DNA of 43,278 bases from Brevinematales bacterium (lineage in GTDB: Bacteria; Spirochaetota; Brevinematia; Brevinematales; JAOACQ01), in the NCBI GenBank assembly GCA_020052515.1, contig JAGVOW010000048.1:1-43278 (forward strand). The letters are read 5' to 3'. Below, piece after piece: positions 1 through 8,654 of this stretch. The number at the start of each line of letters is the position of its first letter. The first letter of the stretch is position 1. The notes under the pieces are model-generated. The model worked only from the letters and a program-made list of their open reading frames with translations, had not been told where the DNA came from and did no database searches. The translations under genes and the position numbers were made by a program.

Positions 1-1
1 A

Positions 2-3000
2 AACCTATGGAACGGGGACAACTCCACTGCCGCTGTTGACTGGCTAAAAGCATTTGATCCCGCCTGCCTGCCTCTTCAAGCGCAGTATGACTACATCAGT
101 TATACTCCGGCAACTCCCGCTGCCGTTCAGGATTCGCTCAATGGCCTTCTGCACAATGGTGATTTTTCCCAGGGCACAAACTATTGGTTCAGCGGCAGCT
201 ATAACGGCGCAGCCAATTCTTCCGCCATTGAGAATGGCGCGTTTCATATGATACCGACTGCCCTGGACCCCACTCATTCCGTATGGAACATCCAGTTAAG
301 CCAGCCAGGGATATTTTTAAAATCATTTCATCAGTATCAACTGCAATACGACGTAAAAGCTTCCACGAGCCGGTCACTGAAAGTCCAATTAGCCATAAAT
401 AACGGCCCCTGGGACACCTATTGGTCAAGGGAACACTACCTGGCCACCAACTGGCAGACTATTACGACAAATTTTGCCTATCTCGGAACAGATGACCCGG
501 ACGCTTCGCTCCAGTTCCATTGCGGCAACAGCCTCGTTGACTTTTACATTGACAATGTGAAGCTGCTTGACCTCGGGCCACTGGTTATGGGAGATGAAAG
601 AGTCACCAACGGCAGCTTCAGCAACCCCAGCCTCAATCAATTGCCTTGGTGGAATTTTGTTGAGCACGGAGGTACCTGGCAGGTAGACGGAGCAAATAGC
701 AACGCGCACCTAAGCATAACTACCCCCGGTAGCGATATGGGCTGGCACGAACTTTGCCAACCAAATATTACTTTTTCAAACCTAGATATTAATCAATCGT
801 ATTATTTCCAGTTGAAATTTGACGCTAGATCTTCCTTACCCCAGGCAATTCATATACAGATGTGTGGTTATCAAAACTATATAGATAGCTGGGTGAATTT
901 GACCACCACGATGTCCAATTACATCATTCCTTTCGCCGCTACAGGAACTTCATATCTCGCAACATTGTTTTTCTGGATGGGCACTAATAGCGGCGATATT
1001 TATCTGGACAATATTTCGATCACAAGACCAACTACCAACATTTACAGCGGTAGTGTTGCAGCTCCTTCAAGCTTAACCGCTTCGGCTGACGCGACTTTGC
1101 CTCAGGTGGTTCTTGCCTGGACAAGCTCGGATAGCGCTGTTGCGGGCTTCAATGTTTATTACAGCACTACAACTACAAAGCCCACTTCGCCGCAAAAGGT
1201 TGTTAGCCCGGACGCGAGAAACGCTTTAATCACAGGCTTGAACTACAGCCAGCCTTACTACTTCTGGGTGGAGGCTTACGCGGGCACTTCTACCGCTTTA
1301 AGCCCTTACGTTCAGGCGACAACGGCTTCTGCACCTTCTGTGCAAGTCGCTCACTGGAACTTCAACGCGGGCACAGGAACCAGCGTTGTTGATTCCATTA
1401 ACGGCAACAACGGGACGATCTATGGCAATGCACAATGGGCCAATGGGCTTGACGGAAAAGCTTTATACTTCAACGGCTCGACCTATGTCAGCAACTTTAC
1501 CAGCATGACGGGTTTTCCAACTGCAAATGGTTCTTACACCATAGAGGCATGGGTCAGACCGAACAGAATGAGCATACAGGGCATCATCGGCTGGGGCAAC
1601 TACGCGAATAACTATCAGATCAATGCCCTGGAACTGACGAATGATGGCATCAAAAACTATTGGAAGGCGAATGATTTTCGCGCGACAACCCCATCCTACG
1701 CGGGACAGTGGGTTTATGTCGCGGCGACTTTTGACGGAACAACGCGTAAAATTTACACAAACGGCGCTTTAGCGGGATCGGATACTCCTACTTTAAACCA
1801 TGCCGCGCCGCTCTCCATTCTCAAGATTGGATGCGTTTACAGCAACTTCGAGGGGCTCATTGACGAGGTATCCGTCTGGAACGGAGCTTTACAGACTTCC
1901 GATATCCAGAATCATTACAATGTCTATTCCTCCGCCGCGAATACCCTAAATACCGGTACCTATCAGGTCGCTTACTGGAAATTCAACGAGGGCACCGGCA
2001 CGACTGTCAATGATTACAGCGGAAACAGCAACACGGGTATCATCAGCGGAACGGTGAAATGGACAAATGGAGTAAACTGCACGGCTCTGTCCGCTCTGTA
2101 TTTCGACAGTTCCATTTATGTGAATGTCAATAAAAAGATGGCCAATTTCCCGGTGAGCAACCAGCCCTACAGCATAGAAGCATGGGTCAGACCGCAGGGG
2201 ATGAGCTCAGGCGGTATTATCGGCTGGGGCAACAACGCGAATAATAACCAGGCAAACTACTTTGCACTGACGAACACAGGATTCAGAAATAACTGGAGAG
2301 GAAACGATCTGATTGCAGCTACTCCGACATTCGCGAGCAACTGGGTTCATGTCGTCGCTACGTTTGACGGCTCAACCCGCAAAATTTACACCAACGGCGT
2401 TGTAGCAAACTCAGACACTCCAGCGGCCGGACATAACGCTCCGCTCTCCAATCTGACGATAGGAGTGATGTTCAGCCAATATTTCCAGGGTGTTATTGAC
2501 GAGCTGTCCGTCTGGAGAGGCGCTTTATCGCAAGCGGATGTTACGGCGCATTATAATGTAAACGCGACCAACTCGCGCCGTGTCGCTTACTGGAAGTGCA
2601 ATGAAGCTAGCGGAAACATTCTGGATTCTACCGCCAGCGGCATTACAGGCACGGTAAACGCGGGTGTCAGCAGAGTGGCTTTTGGAAGTGGATACGCTCT
2701 CAGTTTCAACGGCACATCCGGCTCTGTGAACTGCGGCACCAGCGCGAACCTGAACTGTACCAATAACATTACAATTGAAGCCTGGGTCAAAACAACGGGC
2801 GCCGGAAACGGATATATGGTCCAGAAGTATGACTCGAGTTTGTATAAGGGCTATGCTTTAAGGATTAATAATGGATATTTACAATTCTGGGACGGTACCG
2901 CATGGTCAACCTCATCCGGGCAGTCGGCAATAGTGGATAACAACTGGCACTATGTCGCGGTAACGGGCACAGGAAGTTCCGGCACATTCTATTGTGACGG

Positions 3001-3178
3001 CCATACGGAAGGCACTTTTACCTTCCACACTATCCCGAGCAGCGCGTCTCAGACTCTGTACATCGGCAGTTACCTGGGTACGGGAAACTGGTGGAGCGGC
3101 CTGATTGACGAGGTGTCTATCTGGAACATCTGTTTATCGCCAGGGGACATCACAGCGCACTACAACGCTTCACATTAA
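2..3178 (+). CDS. Large secreted modular protein, 5' end outside window (CBM-like, FN3, three LamG domains)
   Basis: The frame is open from the left edge, so the gene begins outside the window; an in-frame ATG at 248 is internal. The visible 1058 residues hold two carbohydrate-binding-like beta-sandwich modules (about 140-585 and 600-1030, each beginning with an NGxF motif), one fibronectin type III domain (about 1063-1325) and three LamG/concanavalin A-like domains (about 1345-1925, 1965-2565, 2580-3172). The LamG units share motifs such as IEAWV and LIDEVSIWN. Such proteins are normally exported and bind glycans or cell surfaces; the signal peptide would lie upstream, out of view. LamG units 1 and 2 are similar even in DNA (offset about 633 bp), showing recent internal duplication. 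A substrate or enzymatic role cannot be read. It could be a client of the type II secretion system encoded later, which is inference only. Confidence 0.85.
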   Translation, partial: NLWNGDNSTAAVDWLKAFDPACLPLQAQYDYISYTPATPAAVQDSLNGLLHNGDFSQGTNYWFSGSYNGAANSSAIENGAFHMIPTALDPTHSVWNIQLSQPGIFLKSFHQYQLQYDVKASTSRSLKVQLAINNGPWDTYWSREHYLATNWQTITTNFAYLGTDDPDASLQFHCGNSLVDFYIDNVKLLDLGPLVMGDERVTNGSFSNPSLNQLPWWNFVEHGGTWQVDGANSNAHLSITTPGSDMGWHELCQPNITFSNLDINQSYYFQLKFDARSSLPQAIHIQMCGYQNYIDSWVNLTTTMSNYIIPFAATGTSYLATLFFWMGTNSGDIYLDNISITRPTTNIYSGSVAAPSSLTASADATLPQVVLAWTSSDSAVAGFNVYYSTTTTKPTSPQKVVSPDARNALITGLNYSQPYYFWVEAYAGTSTALSPYVQATTASAPSVQVAHWNFNAGTGTSVVDSINGNNGTIYGNAQWANGLDGKALYFNGSTYVSNFTSMTGFPTANGSYTIEAWVRPNRMSIQGIIGWGNYANNYQINALELTNDGIKNYWKANDFRATTPSYAGQWVYVAATFDGTTRKIYTNGALAGSDTPTLNHAAPLSILKIGCVYSNFEGLIDEVSVWNGALQTSDIQNHYNVYSSAANTLNTGTYQVAYWKFNEGTGTTVNDYSGNSNTGIISGTVKWTNGVNCTALSALYFDSSIYVNVNKKMANFPVSNQPYSIEAWVRPQGMSSGGIIGWGNNANNNQANYFALTNTGFRNNWRGNDLIAATPTFASNWVHVVATFDGSTRKIYTNGVVANSDTPAAGHNAPLSNLTIGVMFSQYFQGVIDELSVWRGALSQADVTAHYNVNATNSRRVAYWKCNEASGNILDSTASGITGTVNAGVSRVAFGSGYALSFNGTSGSVNCGTSANLNCTNNITIEAWVKTTGAGNGYMVQKYDSSLYKGYALRINNGYLQFWDGTAWSTSSGQSAIVDNNWHYVAVTGTGSSGTFYCDGHTEGTFTFHTIPSSASQTLYIGSYLGTGNWWSGLIDEVSIWNICLSPGDITAHYNASH
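317..588. repeat. 272-bp near-identical segment, copy 1
   Basis: This segment of the carbohydrate-binding-like module recurs at 3320-3591 in the same orientation, offset by 3003 bp. I count about five mismatches over 272 bp. Homology stops abruptly at both ends, so the two neighbouring genes share a swapped or duplicated module rather than overall ancestry along their length. Confidence 0.9.
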
Positions 3179-3207
3179 AAGCGATCGCGAAAGCTAAAAC
3201 GAACCAC

Positions 3208-3238
3208 GGGGCGTGTTTTCCAACACGCCCCTTCTCTA
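3208..3238 (+). terminator. Hairpin after the LamG gene, probable terminator
   Basis: A perfect 10-bp GC-rich stem (GGGGCGTGTT with its complement) closes a four-base TTCC loop at 3208-3231, 30 bases after the stop codon. It is followed by a weak pyrimidine tract, TTCTCT, rather than a clean T-run, so termination may be incomplete. Confidence 0.6.
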
Positions 3239-3301
3239 AATTGGCAATCCAAATTAATAGATTCCCGCCGTCATACGCTGTCCTTAACCCGTTTTTGCCA
3301 A

Positions 3302-4609
3302 ATGTTTGGCGAACTCTGGTTAAAATCATTTCATCAGTATCAACTGCAATACGACGTAAAAGCTTCCCCGAGCCGGTCACTGAAAGTCCAATTAGCCATG
3401 AATAACGGCCCCTGGGACACCTATTGGTCAAGGGAACACTACCTGGCCACCAACTGGCAGACTATTACGACAAATTTCGCCTATCTCGGAACAGATGACC
3501 CGGGCGCTTCGCTCCAGTTCCATTGCGGCAACAGCCTCGTTGACTTTTACATTGACAATGTGAAGCTGCTTGACCTCGGGCCAGTGGTTATTGTTACAAC
3601 TAATGCAAGCACTTATTCAATCAATGCCCCAACCGGGTTGACTGCTACACCGAAAGCCTTGCTACCCAAAATAACCCTTCACTGGACAGATAATTCATCC
3701 ATTGAGCAAGGCTATAAGATATACTACAGCAACGCGAATGTAAAACCGGCAAGCCCATTGATTGTTTCAAACGCAAACTCAACCGGCGCCCTGGTATCCG
3801 GCTTGAATTTGAGCACGACTTACTATTTCTGGGTAGACGCTTACTCTAATACTTTAACTTCCGCGGACGCCACTACACAGGCCACCACGGTAGGCGCTCC
3901 TTGGTCCCAGGCCACTGCAGCCGCGGCGTTTTCCGGCCGTTTTTCACATACATCTGTAGTATTTAACAACAAAATATGGACCATCGGTGGAGCGGACAGC
4001 ACTGGCTCCTTAACAAATGATGTCTGGTATTCAGCCAATGGCACAAACTGGTCCCGGGCAACAAACAACGCCAGTTTCGCTGCCCGCTATGGCCACACCT
4101 CAGTGGTGTTTAACAATGCGATGTGGGTTATTGGCGGATACCGCGACTATCACCGCAATGACGTCTGGTATTCAACCAACGGAACCAACTGGTCTCACGC
4201 AACCGCTTCCGCTGCGTTTACTGGACGCACGGGACATACATCCGTAGTCTTTAACAACAAAATGTGGGTCATCGGTGGACAGGCCGACGACGGCTCACTT
4301 ACAAACGATGTCTGGTATTCCAGCGATGGAACAAACTGGATTCAATCGACACCAGCCGCGGGATTTCCAGGCCGCATGTTCCATACATCATCGGTGTTTA
4401 ACAATAAAATGTGGGTCATCGGTGGATATAACGGCTCTTACTTTAACGATGTTTGGTATTCCAGCGATGGAATAAAATGGACAAAATCGACAACTGTTAG
4501 TGCCCGATACGGACCTACATCAACAGTGTTCAATAACAGTTTGTGGTTAATCGGCGGATATAATGGCAGCACTTACTTCAACGATGTTTGGTACAATAGC
4601 GCTCCGTAA
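3302..4609 (+). pseudogene. 5'-truncated modular protein with FN3 and kelch repeats
   Basis: From the ATG at 3302 the frame encodes 435 residues: a partial carbohydrate-binding-like module nearly identical to part of the upstream protein, an FN3 domain (about residues 105-195) and five kelch-type repeats of about 48 residues (units begin near 3901, 4051, 4192, 4338 and 4479). Each kelch unit carries a GR-HTSVVFNN-WVIGG pattern and NDVWYS, expected to form a beta-propeller. There is no signal peptide, no ribosome-binding site before 3302, and the first module starts mid-domain. This suggests a gene that lost its 5' end by recombination at 3320, although an intact function cannot be excluded. 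The frame is open back to the stop codon of the preceding gene (3178), so low-level read-through could in principle express it as an extension. Confidence 0.6.
3320..3591. repeat. 272-bp near-identical segment, copy 2
   Basis: This is the second copy of the segment at 317-588, at about 98% identity by eye. Its left boundary coincides with the start of homology just inside the truncated kelch gene, and its right boundary falls at the join to the FN3 region. Confidence 0.9.
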
Positions 4610-4638
4610 TGACTAGCTAAATCTTTTTTAAACTTCTT

Positions 4639-4676
4639 GGGCGGCGAAGAAATTTCTTCGCCGCCCCGTTTTTTTT
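4639..4676 (+). terminator. Rho-independent terminator
   Basis: A perfect 28-base palindrome rich in GC (GGGCGGCGAAG arm) at 4639-4666 is followed by CG and eight Ts. It lies 30 bases after the kelch gene and cleanly separates it from the lemA operon. Confidence 0.92.
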
Positions 4677-4729
4677 GCACCCAGCATAATTACGCTCCAT
4701 TCCTGCTTTAAACAGCCTCTTCATCAAGT

Positions 4730-4758
4730 TTGATTTTTACTCCGAAAATGATTATAAT
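4730..4758 (+). promoter_or_regulatory. Sigma-70-type promoter for the lemA operon
   Basis: TTGATT (4730-4735) and TATAAT (4753-4758) are separated by exactly 17 bases. Transcription would start near 4765, giving a leader of about 28 bases before the ATG at 4793. Confidence 0.75.
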
Positions 4759-4792
4759 TAACAGATACAAATTTATTTCAAGGGGTGAAATT

Positions 4793-5398
4793 ATGAGTAA
4801 AGGTTTAAAAATCGTGCTGATCATAGTGGGAATCTTAGTGCTTCTGGGCATCTGGATATCCAGCACTATCGGCGGCACTTACAACTCATTAGTCAGAATG
4901 GATGAATCGGTAAAAAGCGCATGGTCACAGGTGCAGAATGTGTACCAGAGGCGCGCGGACCTGATCCCGAACTTAGTAGAGACGGTAAAAGGCTACGCTA
5001 AGCATGAAAAGGAAACGCTTCTGGCTGTGGTTGAAGCGCGGAGCAAAGTGGGCTCTATGAAAATTGACCAGAGCGTGATCAACAATCCAAAGGCTTTCAA
5101 GCAGTTTCAATCTATGCAGGGAGAGCTTTCCAGCGCCCTTTCCAGATTGATGGTAGTAGTCGAGCAGTACCCTCAATTGAAAGCGAATGAAAATTTCCTC
5201 AATCTTCAAACTCAATTGGAAGGCACGGAAAACCGCATTACTGTTGAGAGAATGCGCTATAATGAGGCCGCGCAGGAATACAACACCAAGAGAAGAATGT
5301 TCCCAAACAATGTGATCGCTTCCCTTTTTAATTTTCAGGAAAAGGCTTACTTTGAAGCGGAAGCCGGAGCGGAAAAAGCGCCTAAGGTGAGTTTTTAA
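4793..5398 (+). CDS. lemA: LemA family protein
   Basis: This is a 201-residue protein with one N-terminal membrane helix (about residues 4-24: hydrophobic VLIIVGILVLLGIW) followed by the alpha-helical LemA domain with its NSLVRMDE, WSQVQNVYQRRADLIPNL and YN-A-YN patterns. Length is typical of the family. The start at 4793 is chosen because AGGGGTG lies six bases upstream and the membrane helix follows at once; longer in-frame starts have no ribosome site and would overlap the promoter. LemA proteins are inner-membrane proteins of poorly defined role, and are usually encoded with TPM-domain proteins, as here (next gene 4 bases downstream). Confidence 0.92.
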   Translation: MSKGLKIVLIIVGILVLLGIWISSTIGGTYNSLVRMDESVKSAWSQVQNVYQRRADLIPNLVETVKGYAKHEKETLLAVVEARSKVGSMKIDQSVINNPKAFKQFQSMQGELSSALSRLMVVVEQYPQLKANENFLNLQTQLEGTENRITVERMRYNEAAQEYNTKRRMFPNNVIASLFNFQEKAYFEAEAGAEKAPKVSF

Positions 5399-5402
5399 AT
5401 CA

Positions 5403-6254
5403 ATGAAGAGATTTATCAGCAAATGTTTCATTTCTATCTTATTTCTTAGCGCTTTTGTTTCGAGCATTTGGACCCTAGATATTCCCCCGCGGCCGCTGAA
5501 TTATGTCAGCGACTGGGCAGGGATTTTAAGCGCTTCCGCTAAAGAATCCATCTCACTGAGCCTCTATAATTGGGAAAAAACCACGGGCAATCAAATGGTC
5601 GTGGCTACTTTCCCTTCCTTAGAAAAAGAATCTTTAGAGGATTTTTCGATTCACCTGGCAGAGAAGTGGAAAATCGGCCAGAAGGGAAGGGATAATGGAG
5701 TCATTATTCTTATTTTTCAGGCGGAGAAGAAGGTCAGAATTGAAGTCGGTTATGGCCTGGAAGGGGCTCTGCCCGACATGCTTGGCGGCCAGATTATCCG
5801 CCAGGTTATTGCGCCAAATTTCAAAAACGGCGATTATGACACGGGAGTGAGAGCGGCTGTTTCTACTATTATAAAAATTATTGCGAAGGATAACGAAAAT
5901 GGGGCCGCTGTTTCTTCCGAAAGCGGCGAGCTGGACATGGAATCTCTTTCAAAGATGGCTGCCTGGCTTCCAAAGGTTGTGATTGGTTTTTTGGGCTTTC
6001 TTTTCTTGCTTTTTACTCTGGATATAGGACGTTACCGGTCTTATAGAAAAGGGCAAAAGGGTTATTCTTACGGCTATTCTTTCTGGGAATGGCTGGTTTT
6101 ATTCGGTATTACGCTTTTACTGTTAAAAATCCTTGTCCAGATTTTTTTCGCGAGGGGCTATGGCGGGGGACGCGGCGGCTTTGGCGGAGGTAGTTCCTTC
6201 GGCGGCGGAGGCGGCGGAAGTTTCGGAGGAGGAGGGGCAAGTGGCGGATGGTAA
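5403..6254 (+). CDS. TPM-domain (YgcG-type) membrane protein with glycine-rich tail
   Basis: 283 residues. An N-terminal signal or anchor segment (about residues 5-24) is followed by a TPM domain (about 30-155), recognisable from NYVSDWAGILS, the GQKGRDNGVIIL stretch and IEVGYGLEGALPD. Two hydrophobic helices follow (about 195-210 and 227-245), and the last 30 residues are almost only Gly, Ser and Phe, ending in GGW. This is the standard architecture of the TPM/YgcG family, whose members are membrane-anchored with the TPM domain outside the cytoplasm. The gene sits between lemA and a second TPM gene, a common trio. The biochemical role is unsettled; phosphatase activity has been reported for a plant relative. 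Confidence 0.92.
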   Translation: MKRFISKCFISILFLSAFVSSIWTLDIPPRPLNYVSDWAGILSASAKESISLSLYNWEKTTGNQMVVATFPSLEKESLEDFSIHLAEKWKIGQKGRDNGVIILIFQAEKKVRIEVGYGLEGALPDMLGGQIIRQVIAPNFKNGDYDTGVRAAVSTIIKIIAKDNENGAAVSSESGELDMESLSKMAAWLPKVVIGFLGFLFLLFTLDIGRYRSYRKGQKGYSYGYSFWEWLVLFGITLLLLKILVQIFFARGYGGGRGGFGGGSSFGGGGGGSFGGGGASGGW

Positions 6255-6708
6255 AAAAAGTTTTATACGTTCAGAGCATGCACCGTTTTTTTTCTCCAAG
6301 AAGGAAAAGGGTTTTATTGTCCATGCGATTGCCAGCGCCGAATTGAAGACTTCAGCGGAATTCCGCGTTCACACTGTTTCCAGAGTGAAAGAAGATGTTC
6401 TGATAGAAGCACAAAAAACTTTTGAAAAAATTGGCATGGCTAATACAGCCTTGAGAAATGGTGTGATGATTTTTTTCGCCATTAAAAACAGGCAGTTTGC
6501 CATTATCGGCGATAAAGGCATCCATGAGAAAATGGGGAAACAAGGCTGGGAAAACATTGCTTCCAGAATGGAAGAAATGTTTAAAGAAAACGATTTTGCT
6601 TCTGGAATTGCCTATGGCATTGAGCAGATAGGCGATGTGTTAAAAAAGCACTTCCCAAGAGCTAAAGACGATATAAATGAGCTTCCCGACGAGATTTCAT
6701 TTGGATAA
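6241..6708 (+). CDS. Second TPM-domain protein (short, soluble form)
   Basis: 155 residues from a GTG start at 6241, which overlaps the previous gene by 14 bases and has GGAGGAGGGG directly upstream (that tract also encodes the glycine tail of the previous protein). An upstream in-frame ATG at 6133 would read through that glycine tail in another frame and is rejected. The protein has the TPM core: FFSKKEKGFIVHAIASAE, TSAEFRVHTVS, RNGVMIFFAIKNRQFAIIGD, and a C-terminal helix. No signal peptide or membrane helix is visible. Short TPM partners of this type often follow a YgcG-like gene. Coupled translation with the upstream gene is likely. Confidence 0.85.
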   Translation: MADGKKSFIRSEHAPFFFSKKEKGFIVHAIASAELKTSAEFRVHTVSRVKEDVLIEAQKTFEKIGMANTALRNGVMIFFAIKNRQFAIIGDKGIHEKMGKQGWENIASRMEEMFKENDFASGIAYGIEQIGDVLKKHFPRAKDDINELPDEISFG

Positions 6709-6719
6709 AGAGGAAATTT

Positions 6720-8120
6720 ATGTCCATTCGTTTTTACAACACTTTGAGCCGGAGTATCGAAGAATTTATTCCCCTGAAAAAAGGGGAAGCCTCGCTTTAT
6801 ACCTGCGGGCCTACAGTCTATAACTATCCACATATTGGCAATCTTCGAACCTTTATTTTTGAGGACTTATTGCACCGCTGGCTTTCCTGCCGCGGCTATA
6901 AAGTGAAGCGGGTTATGAATCTGACTGATGTGGATGATAAAACAATCAAAAACTCGATTCAGCAGAAGATGGCACTTGCAGATTACACTCAAATTTACAA
7001 AAAGGCTTTTTTTGAAGACATTGAGGGCCTTTTTTTTCTAAAGGCGGACTTTTACCCGGCAGCGACGGATTATATAAAAGAAATGATAGAAATAATCCAG
7101 GGCCTCATAAAAAAAGGCTTTGCTTATGAAAGCAATGACGGAGTTTATTTTAAAGTTTCAGCCTTTGCGGACTACGGAAAACTGGCTCACATTGACCAGG
7201 AAACGCTTTTAGCCGGCGCAAGCGGCCGGTTAAGTACGGATGAATATTCTAAAGAACAGGTTTCAGACTTTGCCCTCTGGAAAAAATGGACTGCCGAAGA
7301 CGGCGCTGTAAAATGGGACTCGCCTTTTGGTGAAGGCAGGCCGGGCTGGCACATTGAGTGTTCGGCTATGAGCATGAAGCTTCTGGGAGAGACTCTGGAC
7401 ATTCACTGCGGCGGTGTGGATAATATTTTTCCCCACCATGAAAATGAAATCGCTCAGAGTGAGGCTTATACCGGCAAACCCTTTGTCCATTATTGGCTGC
7501 ATGCGGTGCATCTGGTGGTGGATGGCGAGAAAATGGCGAAATCAAAGGGTAATTTTCATACTCTCCGGGATTTAACCACGCAGGGTTATACCCCCAGAGC
7601 TGTCCGTTACGCGCTCATTACCACGCATTACCGCAAGCCTCTTAATTTTTCTTTTGATCTTCTCAAGCAGGCTGATTCCTCCTTGAAACGCATTGATGAT
7701 TTTGTTTTCGCGTTAAAGAACGTCAAAAATGAGGGAAGTAAAAATGAAGAGTTTTCCGGCTTCCTGGTAAAAAGCCAATCTAAATTTGAGTCTTCATTGG
7801 ATGAAGACCTCAATATCTCTGAGGCTATGGCCGCTCTTTTTGAATTGATCAGCCATTATTATGAAAATCAAAAAAATTATTCGCGCCAAAATGCGGTGGA
7901 AATTCTTTCATTTCTGGAAAAAGCGGACACCGCTTTAGGATTTATTCATAAAGAAGTAAAAGAAGAATTAAGCGATGAGGAAAAGGCCCTGATGGAAGAG
8001 AGAAATTTGGCGAAAAAGAATAAAGATTTCAAGAAATCTGATGAAATCAGAGATATACTCCTTAAGAAAGGCATTGAACTGCGCGACACAAAAGAAGGCC
8101 TTGTGTGGAAAAGATTGTAA
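6720..8120 (+). CDS. cysS: Cysteinyl-tRNA synthetase
   Basis: 466 residues, a normal length for this class I enzyme, which joins cysteine to tRNA-Cys with ATP. The HIGH motif is HIGN at residue 38, preceded by the zinc-ligand Cys29 in YTCGPTVY. Further zinc-site residues appear in WHIECSAMS (about 208-216) and HHENE (about 240), and the KMSKS loop is KMAKSKGN (about 270). The C-terminal part is the helical anticodon-binding region. AGAGG lies a few bases before the ATG at 6720. The gene follows the TPM pair after 11 bases and overlaps folK by 16 bases. Confidence 0.97.
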   Translation: MSIRFYNTLSRSIEEFIPLKKGEASLYTCGPTVYNYPHIGNLRTFIFEDLLHRWLSCRGYKVKRVMNLTDVDDKTIKNSIQQKMALADYTQIYKKAFFEDIEGLFFLKADFYPAATDYIKEMIEIIQGLIKKGFAYESNDGVYFKVSAFADYGKLAHIDQETLLAGASGRLSTDEYSKEQVSDFALWKKWTAEDGAVKWDSPFGEGRPGWHIECSAMSMKLLGETLDIHCGGVDNIFPHHENEIAQSEAYTGKPFVHYWLHAVHLVVDGEKMAKSKGNFHTLRDLTTQGYTPRAVRYALITTHYRKPLNFSFDLLKQADSSLKRIDDFVFALKNVKNEGSKNEEFSGFLVKSQSKFESSLDEDLNISEAMAALFELISHYYENQKNYSRQNAVEILSFLEKADTALGFIHKEVKEELSDEEKALMEERNLAKKNKDFKKSDEIRDILLKKGIELRDTKEGLVWKRL

Positions 8121-8563
8121 AAGAACACAAAGCGGTGGTCGCGATTGGAAGCAATAGCGGCAATCGGAAAGAAAACATCCGGACAGCCTTGAAAAGCTTC
8201 GCGTCATTTTGTCACATTGACAAATACTCCAAAGCTTATAAAACCAAACCTTACGGCAATAAAAATCAGCCGGATTTCATTAATATGGCTGTCTTGATTG
8301 AAACCAGCCTCAGTCCCACCGAACTTCTGGACAAGCTTCTGGAAATAGAAACCCATCTGGGAAGAGAGAGAACCATCCATTGGGGAGAAAGAACCATTGA
8401 CCTGGATATTATTTTTTACGACAATCTGGTTATACAAACCGAAAATCTCACTATTCCCCATCCGGATATGCAGAACCGGGATTTTGTGTTAAAGCCTTTG
8501 ATGGACATTTGTCCCGATTGGGAGCATCCGGTTTTGAAGAAAAAGGCCAGGAAATTAACATAA
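8105..8563 (+). CDS. folK: 2-amino-4-hydroxy-6-hydroxymethyldihydropteridine pyrophosphokinase (HPPK)
   Basis: 152 residues from a GTG start at 8105 inside the end of cysS (overlap 16 bases). The enzyme transfers pyrophosphate from ATP to the pterin in folate synthesis. Diagnostic features are AIGSNSGNR near the N-terminus, YKTKPYGN, the GERTIDLDIIFYD signature with the metal-binding Asp pair, and IPHPDMQNRDFVLKPL. No other folate-synthesis gene is adjacent, but a 5-formyl-THF cyclo-ligase gene occurs at 20114. The start is uncertain by a few codons, because there is no strong ribosome site and the gene is probably translated by coupling to cysS. Confidence 0.94.
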   Translation: MEKIVKEHKAVVAIGSNSGNRKENIRTALKSFASFCHIDKYSKAYKTKPYGNKNQPDFINMAVLIETSLSPTELLDKLLEIETHLGRERTIHWGERTIDLDIIFYDNLVIQTENLTIPHPDMQNRDFVLKPLMDICPDWEHPVLKKKARKLT

Positions 8564-8600
8564 ATCCCCCTAACCCTCTTTGAAAAGGGGGATTTCTTTT
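8562..8600 (+). terminator. Terminator hairpin of the C5/G5 type
   Basis: AAATCCCCC (8562-8570) pairs with GGGGGATTT (8587-8595), followed by CTTTT. It overlaps the folK stop codon and ends the lemA-folK run. A hairpin of very similar sequence occurs at 41271-41296. Confidence 0.8.
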
Positions 8601-8654
8601 GCTAAAATAACTTTTTTTCTTTAAAATAAAGGGCGATGGCAATAGGAGAAAAAG

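Noticed and set aside
3150-3431. Minus-strand open frame of 93 codons opposite the LamG and kelch gene boundary
   Set aside because: It mirrors a similar frame at 189-428 because of the 272-bp repeat; no ribosome site, and coding evidence is on the plus strand.
4017-4475. Plus-strand open frames overlapping the kelch repeats
   Set aside because: They are frame shadows of the repeats; the kelch frame has the domain evidence.
3901-4600. Regular DNA repeats that might be a CRISPR array
   Set aside because: The repeats are in frame, about 145 bases apart, and encode kelch units; there are no short constant repeats with variable spacers anywhere in the window.
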